Assembly (NCBI GenBank): GCA_021776805.1
Contig: JAJFFD010000207.1
Location: 1 to 36,374, forward strand
Reading direction: 5' to 3'
Source of the DNA: Planctomycetota bacterium
Lineage (GTDB): Bacteria > Planctomycetota > UBA1135 > UBA2386
Length of the DNA: 36,374 nt
Positions 1 through 6,552 of this stretch are shown in pieces (position 1 is the first letter of the stretch; each line of letters opens with the position of its first letter). The notes beneath the pieces are model-generated. The model saw only the letters and a program-made list of their open reading frames with translations, did no database searches and was not told where the DNA came from. The translations under genes were made by a program, and so were the position numbers.

Positions 1-116
1 CCGGACAGGAAGTACTCGGACAGGTTCTTGCTGGCCCGGCGCGCGTAGAAAAAGCCGACACCGCAGGTGACGAGCAAGAACCAGATCATGAAGGTCCAAT
101 CCCAGGCTCCGATCAT
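1..116 (-). CDS. Sodium:solute symporter (SSS family), N-terminus only
   Basis: This is the first 38 or so codons of a gene that runs off the left edge. The ATG at 116-114 overlaps the stop of the small gene upstream (ATGA). The peptide begins MIGAWDWTFMIWFLLV, continues with a second-helix start, and contains YARRASKNLSEYFLSG. That hydrophobic helix followed by a polar stretch ending in S-E-Y-F-L-S-G is the usual N-terminus of Na+/solute symporters, and the symporter at 6553-7974 has the matching SSSEYMLGG. As the last visible gene of a murein-sugar operon it is best read as an importer for MurNAc, anhydro-MurNAc or GlcNAc. The substrate is inferred from context, and most of the protein is outside the window. 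Confidence 0.75.
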   Translation of the reverse strand, partial: MIGAWDWTFMIWFLLVTCGVGFFYARRASKNLSEYFLS

Positions 117-286
117 CGCGCCTTCCTCTGCAGGGTGAAGCCAAGCAGGGCAAAGACCGCGGCGGCGATCCCGTTGGTCCAGGCACCTGCCACTGTCTCC
201 GCGAGGATGACTGCGATCAACATGGGCAGCGCCAGCAAGTAGAACCCAACCGCAATTGGCAGGTAGGGCGCTTCTTGCTCAGTCAT
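113..286 (-). CDS. Small two-helix membrane protein, 57 residues, upstream of a symporter
   Basis: This short ORF starts at ATG 286 inside the last codons of the NagZ-like gene (8-nt overlap, ATGACTGA) and ends in an ATGA overlap with the symporter gene. The peptide starts MTEQEAPYLPIAVGFYLL, has a hydrophobic stretch at about residues 10-30, a second at about 36-52, and a basic end (LQRKAR). The chained overlaps strongly suggest that it is translated and coupled to the symporter. Several SSS transporters have a small membrane partner encoded just upstream (for example YjcH/ActP and YhdT/PanF), and this may be an analogue. I do not recognise a named family, so the role is inferred from position, size and predicted helices. 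Confidence 0.7.
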   Translation of the reverse strand: MTEQEAPYLPIAVGFYLLALPMLIAVILAETVAGAWTNGIAAAVFALLGFTLQRKAR

Positions 287-3047
287 GCCATGACTCCCGA
301 CTCCGCATCACAATGTCGGCGAGGTCTCCGCGTAGATCTTGAATTCCATGACCCTCCCGGCTCGGGTGCACTCGATTGGTCAGCAAGACGATGCAGAGGT
401 CACTGTCCGGATCGCACCAGACCGAGGTCCCGGTAAAGCCCGTGTGCCCGAAGGCGCCTGGAGACAGGAGACTCCCCCCTGAGCCGCCCGGCTCATAGCT
501 GTCCCAACCCAAGGCACGGCTGCTGCCTGGCACTCGACCATCTCGTTGACTGGCCAGTCTAGCCAAGTCCGGACTGAGCCAGCCACGGCCGCCGGCAAGA
601 AAGGCCACTCCCAGGCGGGCCACATCTGCCGCCTTGGCAAAGAGACCCGCATGTCCGGAGACGCCGCCCATGACAAAGGCGTTCTCGTCATGCACCTCGC
701 CACGGATGAGCCGACCACGCCAGGCATCCTCCTCAGTGGGCACCGCATCCAAAGCTGCGCCACTGGCAAAGCGAGCACTATCCATCGCCAAGGCTGCGAA
801 GACCTCCTGGCGCGCCAGGTCTTCGAAACTCATTCCCGTCACCTTCTCCATGCAAGCCATGAGCAGCATCATGCCCAGGTCACTGTAGCGGTAGGCCGCG
901 CCTGGAGCAGACTCGAGTTCTGTCTCGAGGACCGCAGCCAGGATGGTCGCCTTGCTGTTCGCAGTCTTGTAGAAGGGTCGATGCGCCGGCAAGCCAGAGC
1001 TATGGGTGAGAAGCTGCCGGATGCTGACTTCTTCGCGACGACCACCACGATAGATCGGGAAGATCGAGTTCACCGTCTGGTCCAAGTCGATCAAACCGCG
1101 ATCCACCAGACGCAGGAGAGTCGGAGTCGTGGCGCAGACCTTGGTGAGGCTGGCCAAGTCGTAGAGGCTATCCCTGTCTACCGGCGGCGAGTCGGCTGCG
1201 TAGGTTTCACGACCGACTGCAACCTCGGCCAGAAGTCGATCCCGGCGAGCAACCGCAACCACAGCTCCCGGCGTGATGCCATCGTCGATGGCTTTCTGCA
1301 GACGTGCCGCGATCACCGCCCATAGATCCGCGGCCATGCCTTCAATCTCGGGAGACGCGGCCTCGAGAGAACTGCCGGGAAAGAAGCTCAATCCGCTTCC
1401 CAGGCGAATCAGATCGGGAATGCGCACGGGGCTGCGACCACTGATACCATTCTTTCCAAGGAGAGCTTCCGCCACAGCTGCCTGGCTGATGGGCGTATCA
1501 GCGAAGGCACAAAGGTATGTCGAGATCCGCGGAAAGTCACCCAACAGGTAGGGGTTGCCGAAGCTGACGGCCAGACCGCGCTGGTGCCGATTCAGAGCAT
1601 CGGCGATGCCTGCGAATCGTGACGGTAGGCCGATGCGGCCGGAGAATTCGCGCACGCCAACATGGATGGAGGCGATGGCCAGGGGCGCACGGTCCACAGC
1701 CGCGATGGCTGCGGCGATCTCCGCATCGCTGCTCTCTGGGTGCAAAGCCTGCAGCATAAGTTCAAAGCCCGCGTTTCGCAGCAGGTCGATGAGCAGGTCG
1801 CTGCTGAGATCGTCAGGACTGCTGCCAAGAACAAGGGCGGCAACTGGACCTGGAGTCAGGGGCAGCAAGCCTTCCCGATCACGGAGCAGGCTTGTGCCAC
1901 GCAGAGCAATCTCCCGGGCCACCTGTGCATGGGTCGGCCGCGCCAAGACTTCTCGCCAGTCAGCCGCAGGCCCCTGCTTCCCCGCAAGAAGATCCAGTTC
2001 GGCCTTCGTCTCGAGGATCTTCAGGGCGGCTGCATCCAGCAGCGCAGGATCCGCCGCCATGATCGCGGCACCTGCGGCGATCGGATCGGGGGGCATGAGC
2101 AGGACCTGCGCACCGGCTTCGAGCGCCTTTCGCGCCGCCGCCGCCGGAGGCATTGCATCACGCACACCGCCCATGTTGAGGGCATCGGTGACCACGAGCC
2201 CCGCGAAGCCCATGTCCTCGCGGAGCAAATCGCTGAGGATGCGGCGGGACATGGTAGCCGGAATTCCCGGATCCTCACCAAGCCCGGGCACAGCCAGGTG
2301 ACCGGTCATGATGCTGTCGACTCCAGCAGCCACCGCTGAGCGGAAAGGCAGCAGCTCCACAGCTTCTAACCGCTCCCGATCGCCGGTAAGTGTCGGCATG
2401 GAAAGATGCGAATCACTGGCGACATCACCATGCCCCGGGAAGTGCTTGCCGGTGGCCATCATCCCCCCTGCTTGCAGGCCGGAGATGAAGGCGACTCCGA
2501 AGCGCGCCACCGCCTGTGGATCCTCACCGAAGGAGCGCAGATTGATGATCGGGTTGGCTGGATTCACGTTCACGTCGAGCACCGGCGCAAAGCACCAATG
2601 AACTCCCAAGGCTCGCCCTTCGATGGCAGTGACCTGACCCGCAGCACGCGCCAGTCGCTGCAAGCCCGTGGCAGCGATGAGCATGTTGCTGCCCATGTGA
2701 GTCGCACCTTCCAGGCGGTAGGCGACTCCCGCTTCGAAGTCCGCCGCGATCAGTAGCGGGGTGGCCGCCACCGATTGCAGATCCTCCACCAAGGCGGCCG
2801 CCTCAGCAACGGTTCCGAGGGAGAGGATCACGCCACCGATCACCCCCTTGCGCGCCCATTCCTTGATCTGGGCATGAGCCTCGCCCTCATCTTCCTGGCG
2901 CGAGAGAGTCCAGCTCATGAAGAGCTGACCGGCTCGCTGCTCCGAGTCCATCGCCGCGAAGACGCGGCCTGACTCGAGCACGCTGCGCGCGGGATCCTCC
3001 GAGCAGGCGATCAGGGCTAGTGGGAGCAGCAGGAAGCTGCTCCTCAC
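279..3047 (-). CDS. Lipoprotein: GH3 beta-N-acetylhexosaminidase (NagZ-like) fused to a serine beta-lactamase-type domain
   Basis: This 922-residue exported protein has two enzymes in one chain. A signal peptide ends in the lipobox LIAC (Cys15), so it is probably a lipoprotein. Residues about 35-350 are a GH3 domain of NagZ type, with KHFPGHGD at 201-208, the Asp-Ser-His loop at 212-214 (general acid/base His214) and nucleophile Asp288 in VVTDALN. A GH3 C-terminal-like segment follows to about 550. Residues about 575-920 are a class C/penicillin-binding-protein fold with SLTK (Ser633, Lys636), YSD (721-723) and HTG (868-870). Similar fusions are known, mainly in Bacteroidota. The likely job is removing GlcNAc from muropeptides outside the cytoplasm; the second domain could be a peptidase or esterase rather than a drug-degrading beta-lactamase. 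The GTG start overlaps the nagB stop by 4 nt (GTGA). Confidence 0.93.
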   Translation of the reverse strand: MRSSFLLLPLALIACSEDPARSVLESGRVFAAMDSEQRAGQLFMSWTLSRQEDEGEAHAQIKEWARKGVIGGVILSLGTVAEAAALVEDLQSVAATPLLIAADFEAGVAYRLEGATHMGSNMLIAATGLQRLARAAGQVTAIEGRALGVHWCFAPVLDVNVNPANPIINLRSFGEDPQAVARFGVAFISGLQAGGMMATGKHFPGHGDVASDSHLSMPTLTGDRERLEAVELLPFRSAVAAGVDSIMTGHLAVPGLGEDPGIPATMSRRILSDLLREDMGFAGLVVTDALNMGGVRDAMPPAAAARKALEAGAQVLLMPPDPIAAGAAIMAADPALLDAAALKILETKAELDLLAGKQGPAADWREVLARPTHAQVAREIALRGTSLLRDREGLLPLTPGPVAALVLGSSPDDLSSDLLIDLLRNAGFELMLQALHPESSDAEIAAAIAAVDRAPLAIASIHVGVREFSGRIGLPSRFAGIADALNRHQRGLAVSFGNPYLLGDFPRISTYLCAFADTPISQAAVAEALLGKNGISGRSPVRIPDLIRLGSGLSFFPGSSLEAASPEIEGMAADLWAVIAARLQKAIDDGITPGAVVAVARRDRLLAEVAVGRETYAADSPPVDRDSLYDLASLTKVCATTPTLLRLVDRGLIDLDQTVNSIFPIYRGGRREEVSIRQLLTHSSGLPAHRPFYKTANSKATILAAVLETELESAPGAAYRYSDLGMMLLMACMEKVTGMSFEDLARQEVFAALAMDSARFASGAALDAVPTEEDAWRGRLIRGEVHDENAFVMGGVSGHAGLFAKAADVARLGVAFLAGGRGWLSPDLARLASQRDGRVPGSSRALGWDSYEPGGSGGSLLSPGAFGHTGFTGTSVWCDPDSDLCIVLLTNRVHPSREGHGIQDLRGDLADIVMRSRESWHD

Positions 3048-3778
3048 TGATTGGCCCCAAGCTTGCCCTGCAAGGTCGAAGCCGCATCCGCATCGACCAA
3101 GGCCCTGGCATTGTCATGGCGCCTCAGAAGGCTGGCCGGAACATCCTCATCGATGTTGCTGGTCATCATCAAGCGGATCGCCTCTGCCTTTGCTGCGCCT
3201 TTGGCGACGATCACTATGCGCCGCGCTGCCAGGATGTTACGAGGGCCGATAGTAACCGCATGATCCGGCGCCTTCGCCGGGGCGAAGCGAGAGCCCAGGT
3301 CCTCAATGGTTGTCGCGGCCAGGGGTGTGCGGTGGTATCCCGCCAGGAATCGGGTGCCCGGCTCGTTGAAGGCGATGTGTCCGTTGCGACCGATTCCCAG
3401 GAGCTGGAGATCGACTCCACCCAGGTCTTCGATCTTGCCTTCAAAGTCGGCCAGATCGGTGCCCTCGCCGGAAAAGGGGACCGACAGGAAACGCCCTTCT
3501 GCCATGGCTTTCTGGAGATGGGAACAATGGCCGATGAGCTCGGCCACCATGCTCCCTGGATGCTCAGGTGAAATGCCAAGGAACTCATCCGGGTGAGTGA
3601 ATCGCAAGCTGTCAGGCAAACTCTCCTTTGAAAGCTGCCGCAGAAAACTCGCATAGGTCTGTCCCGTCGCGATGGAGATCAGCGCATCCGGCTTGTTGCT
3701 GGCCACCGTGTGTAGTTCCTCGAGGAGAAGATGGTCGATCTCCTCACTGCTCTTGCAGATCCTCATGAACTCAGGCAT
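3044..3778 (-). CDS. nagB: Glucosamine-6-phosphate deaminase family protein (NagB-like)
   Basis: This 244-residue cytoplasmic enzyme should convert glucosamine-6-phosphate to fructose-6-phosphate and ammonia, feeding salvaged amino sugar into glycolysis. The family signature GIGRNGHIAFNEPG lies at 128-141 (His134, Glu139), and the catalytic-acid motif appears as HPDEF at 62-66, with Asp64 matching the proton acceptor of NagB. Asn at 132 in place of Asp also occurs in Bacillus-type NagB, so it is not a defect. The protein is about 20 residues shorter than E. coli NagB. It follows murQ by 45 nt and overlaps the GH3 gene by 4 nt. No NagA deacetylase is seen, so GlcNAc-6-phosphate from MurQ must be deacetylated by an enzyme encoded elsewhere. 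The enzyme could also act on a related sugar phosphate. Confidence 0.9.
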   Translation of the reverse strand: MPEFMRICKSSEEIDHLLLEELHTVASNKPDALISIATGQTYASFLRQLSKESLPDSLRFTHPDEFLGISPEHPGSMVAELIGHCSHLQKAMAEGRFLSVPFSGEGTDLADFEGKIEDLGGVDLQLLGIGRNGHIAFNEPGTRFLAGYHRTPLAATTIEDLGSRFAPAKAPDHAVTIGPRNILAARRIVIVAKGAAKAEAIRLMMTSNIDEDVPASLLRRHDNARALVDADAASTLQGKLGANQ

Positions 3779-3823
3779 GACCCCAGTTTTGCCATAAACT
3801 CGCCGGGCGCAAGTGCTTCTCGA

Positions 3824-4714
3824 TCATGTTCCGAGGACTTCACGGACTCGTCCATGCGCTGCCAGCAGCATTCGGCGCGCCTCGGCCGGCTCAACCCCTT
3901 TGTGCACGCAGACCAGCGCAGTTTTGACCTCTCCATCGGCGCTGTGGAGAACTTTCCCCGCCGCAATCGAATCCAGACCAGTGAGGTCCACGATCATGCG
4001 CAGACTTCGCTCGCGCAGCTTGCTGTTCCTCGCCTGCAGATCCACCATCCGATTGCCGTAGACCTTCCCCAAACGGACCATCACGCCAGTGCTCAGCATG
4101 TTGAGCACCATCTTGCAAGCAGTCCCGGCCTTGAGCCTGGTCGAGCCCGCCAAGATCTCGGGTCCGACCACCGGGCTGATTGGCAGGTCCACGGCCCTGC
4201 TGAGAGGCGAGTCCACATTACAACTCAGCCCGATGGTCAGGGCCTCGCGTTGCCTGGCGAATGCAATGGCGGCGAGCACGTAGGCTGTGCTGCCGCTTGC
4301 CGCGATTCCGCAAAGGGCATCCGCAGCCGATAGCTTGCAGGCGACGAGATCTTGCTGAGCCGCGTCGCCTGAGTCTTCCGCATCTTCCACGGATTCTCGC
4401 AGCGCCGAATCCCCGCCAGCAATCAACCCCAAGACCTGCCCCGGCGACGACGAGAAGGTCGGTGGACACTCGGCGGCGTCGAGCACCGCCAGTCTGCCAG
4501 AAGTTCCAGCTCCCAGGTAGATCAAGCGCCCACCCGCAGCAAGCCGTGCAGCAATCCGGTCGATCGCCAAGGCGATTTGCTCGGCCTCGGCAGCGACCGC
4601 GCGATGCACCTCTGCATCTGCGGCATTCATGCACCTGACCAGCTCCAAGCTGCTCAGCAGGTCGAGGTCTGTCGAGGCGGGATTGACGGCCTCTGTGCTG
4701 GGATCGATCGCCAA
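3824..4714 (-). CDS. murQ: N-acetylmuramic acid 6-phosphate etherase
   Basis: This 296-residue SIS-fold enzyme cleaves the lactyl ether of MurNAc-6-phosphate to give GlcNAc-6-phosphate and D-lactate. The length fits the family (about 300). Diagnostic stretches are LGAGTSGRLAVLDAAECPPT (67-86), with Glu82 matching catalytic Glu83 of E. coli MurQ, and ESVEDAEDS (107-115), with Glu113 near the second catalytic Glu. The C-terminal helical part contains NRMVDLQARN, typical of MurQ. The start is TTG, 8 nt after the stop of the DUF799 gene, with AGTAGG as a weak ribosome site in the gap, so translation may be coupled. MurQ needs a phosphorylated substrate, and no MurNAc kinase (AnmK or MurK) is visible here. 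Confidence 0.96.
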   Translation of the reverse strand: MAIDPSTEAVNPASTDLDLLSSLELVRCMNAADAEVHRAVAAEAEQIALAIDRIAARLAAGGRLIYLGAGTSGRLAVLDAAECPPTFSSSPGQVLGLIAGGDSALRESVEDAEDSGDAAQQDLVACKLSAADALCGIAASGSTAYVLAAIAFARQREALTIGLSCNVDSPLSRAVDLPISPVVGPEILAGSTRLKAGTACKMVLNMLSTGVMVRLGKVYGNRMVDLQARNSKLRERSLRMIVDLTGLDSIAAGKVLHSADGEVKTALVCVHKGVEPAEARRMLLAAHGRVREVLGT

Positions 4715-4722
4715 AGAATGAC

Positions 4723-5433
4723 CTACTTGCCTTCCTCAGCGGCCGCGTTTTCTGCAGCCTCTTTCTGGCGAGCTGCAAGGGCATCTCTCTGTAACTCCTG
4801 ATCCTCCGCGTACCGAGGATGGTAGGGTCCTACCAGAAGTCCGTCGTAGCCGCCGGCGAGGGAGGAATTGACCTGGGCACCAACATCGGCGGCATAGTCG
4901 CTCACGTCACTGGCGATCTGCTCAACGAGAGCGGTAATGGCATTGACAATCAACCCGAGCAGGCTGGCATCGGCTCGACTCGAGTTATAGACCGCCTTGC
5001 GAGAAACACGCCAAATCTCGACCCCCGTATCCACATCGACCATGTAGCAATCGACGAGCACAGAAGTCTGCGAATTGATCAGTTGGTAGCTGGTGCCCCA
5101 CTCGCGAATCCGCGTGTAGAGCACTGCGTCCGCACCAATGATTTCCCGGACCTTGCCCAAGGGAACTGTCTGCATATCCATCGCAGTCGGCATGCCGTTC
5201 TGCTTGAGGAGCTCGTCGACAACTGCCACCGGAAATACGTAGTAGCCTCTTTCTGCCAGGGGCAGAGTAACCGTCGACAACCATCCGTAGGTCGCGCGGA
5301 CCTCCTCCGAGTCGTTGATCGGTGGCAGCACCAGGATCGAGCGCGGCATGTGCGCAAGATAGGGGCCATAATCATAAACCGGCGTCGAGCAGCCGCCGAG
5401 CAAGAGAGCCGCAAGCATCGCCGTGCTTCTCAT
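4723..5433 (-). CDS. DUF799/GNA1162-family lipoprotein
   Basis: This 236-residue protein has a short signal peptide ending in a lipobox at Cys15 (LLGGC). The body matches the DUF799 (GNA1162) family as I recall it: SILVLPPINDS near residue 32, a helix-strand region GYYVFPVAVVDELLKQNGMP, then GADAVLYTRIREWGTSY, and a strand SVLVDCYMVDVDTG. These proteins have a TolB-N-like fold and are anchored in the envelope. The Ala/Glu-rich C-terminus from about residue 215 is likely disordered. Its ATG overlaps the DUF4810 stop by 4 nt (ATGA). CsgG-like, DUF4810 and DUF799 genes travel together in many Gram-negative bacteria, for example Neisseria, and are presumed to build one outer-membrane assembly whose function is unclear. 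Confidence 0.9.
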   Translation of the reverse strand: MRSTAMLAALLLGGCSTPVYDYGPYLAHMPRSILVLPPINDSEEVRATYGWLSTVTLPLAERGYYVFPVAVVDELLKQNGMPTAMDMQTVPLGKVREIIGADAVLYTRIREWGTSYQLINSQTSVLVDCYMVDVDTGVEIWRVSRKAVYNSSRADASLLGLIVNAITALVEQIASDVSDYAADVGAQVNSSLAGGYDGLLVGPYHPRYAEDQELQRDALAARQKEAAENAAAEEGK

Positions 5434-5777
5434 TGCTTCATCCGTTCGATCATGCCATCGACAAAGACAGCGGACTCTGGAAAGGCCTCCTTCTCGGCCA
5501 GGAACATGCTGGCCGACCCTTCTGCATCGCCGGTCTGATAGAGCAGCGAAGCGAGGTGTGCTCGAACCCCTGGCGGCACGAGCTCATCGGCTTGCTCAGT
5601 CCGCTCGATCTGATCCGAGAGCCGCCCTATTTCATCCTGTACATCGACCGAGCCCGGCTCCATGTAGGCGGCGTAGAGCAGGTCCTGGTACTCCCCCCAC
5701 TGGTACATGGTGCCAGGTCCACAGCCGAAGCCACAGAACAGGAGTCCCAAGACTACTAGTCGCCTTCCGGTCGCCAC
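5430..5777 (-). CDS. DUF4810-family lipoprotein
   Basis: This 115-residue lipoprotein has a signal peptide ending near FCGFGC, with Cys19 as the probable lipidated residue. The segment YQWGEYQDLLYAAYMEPGS just after it is the family hallmark: an aromatic-rich YxWGxY...LY..Y run. A helical region with a TPR-like look follows (VRAHLASLLYQTGDAEGSAS). The GTG start lies inside the end of the CsgG-like gene (22-nt overlap), and the end overlaps the DUF799 gene by 4 nt. The function is unknown; gene order says it works with its two neighbours in the envelope. Family assignment is from memory of the motif, not a search. Confidence 0.87.
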   Translation of the reverse strand: MATGRRLVVLGLLFCGFGCGPGTMYQWGEYQDLLYAAYMEPGSVDVQDEIGRLSDQIERTEQADELVPPGVRAHLASLLYQTGDAEGSASMFLAEKEAFPESAVFVDGMIERMKQ

Positions 5778-6427
5778 GTTCCCTTCTCCAAGGCTTCTAC
5801 GAGCTTGTTCACCGCATCAGTAATGGAGAGGTTCAAGACCTTCCCGTTGAGCGTCGAGTCATAGGAGGAGGTCCCGCCAAAGCCCAGGATCTCCCGGCTG
5901 CTCAGGCTGTACTCGCCAGCACCCTGGATGGACTTCACCACCTGGGAAGTTCGGACATCGACGAGATTCACCGAGACCTTGGAGTACGCAACCTGTGTCT
6001 TGCCGCGACCCAGGATGCCAAAGAGAGCCTTGTCCCCGACTTCCTTACGGCCGAACTCGGTGACCTGGCCGGTGATCACATAGCGTGCGCCGACAAGATC
6101 TTGCTCTGTGCCAGCAAGCTTGGCTTCACGCTCAATCTCTTGCATGTTATCGCGATCGACTAGATTGAATCGATTGGTCTGCGAGAGGTGCGTCTTCAAG
6201 ATTGTCTTGGCCTGATTGCCGAGACGATCTTCACCCGCAGAGAAGATGCCCCGCATGTATGGCGAGCTGTTTTGAAACTTGCCGATAGCCATGCTGGTAC
6301 GGGGACCGCTGTAGTCGGTTCCATAGGTGGCCACGGTCTCCGTGGCAATGGTACGATGGGATTCGCTGGCGCATGCAGACAGTGCTAGGGCCAGACAGGA
6401 CATTGCTGAGAATCGCAGTGCTTTCAT
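5756..6427 (-). CDS. CsgG/HfaB-family lipoprotein
   Basis: This 223-residue lipoprotein has a signal peptide ending in LSAC (Cys19). The body reads as the CsgG fold: MAIGKFQNSSPYMRG early on, a helix leading to LSQTNRFNLVDRDNMQEIER, then LVGARYVITGQVTEFGRKEVG, and a strand pair VSVNLVDVRTSQVVKS. CsgG of curli systems forms an outer-membrane secretion channel (about 277 residues). This member is shorter and belongs with DUF4810 and DUF799 partners rather than with curli genes; no csgA, csgB, csgE or csgF is present. It is the first gene of the operon: the ATG is preceded by GGAGGGA, a strong ribosome site, and the promoter should lie in 6428-6552. Confidence 0.92.
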   Translation of the reverse strand: MKALRFSAMSCLALALSACASESHRTIATETVATYGTDYSGPRTSMAIGKFQNSSPYMRGIFSAGEDRLGNQAKTILKTHLSQTNRFNLVDRDNMQEIEREAKLAGTEQDLVGARYVITGQVTEFGRKEVGDKALFGILGRGKTQVAYSKVSVNLVDVRTSQVVKSIQGAGEYSLSSREILGFGGTSSYDSTLNGKVLNLSITDAVNKLVEALEKGTWRPEGD

Positions 6428-6552
6428 GAATCTCCCTCCAGACAGAAGATGCTGTCAAGACTAAGGCTCGCTCGATGATCAGCAAGATAGCGGCACAGAT
6501 TCGCGGCAATTGCGGCATATCCTCCCAGTCTCTTTTGCCCTAAACCAAGGGC
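6428..6552. promoter_or_regulatory. Divergent intergenic region between the CsgG-led operon and a symporter gene
   Basis: This 125-nt gap separates two diverging genes, so it must hold the promoters of both the minus-strand operon and the plus-strand symporter. I see a minus-strand TTGACA, but it lies too near the csgG-like ribosome site to pair with a normal -10 box. No convincing -35/-10 pair stands out on either strand. The assignment rests on gene direction only. Confidence 0.5.

Noticed and set aside
546..2756. Long plus-strand open frames opposite the GH3/beta-lactamase gene
   Set aside because: They are antisense shadows of a G+C-rich gene with clear catalytic motifs; their translations are rich in Arg, Ser and Pro and match nothing.
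279..3047. Antibiotic-resistance beta-lactamase
   Set aside because: The domain is fused to a murein hexosaminidase in a salvage operon and has YSD and HTG in place of the usual YxN and KTG, which fits a cell-wall peptidase or esterase better.
5756..6427. Curli secretion system
   Set aside because: Only a CsgG-family protein is present. There is no CsgA/B/E/F, and the DUF4810 and DUF799 neighbours mark the separate lipoprotein trio.
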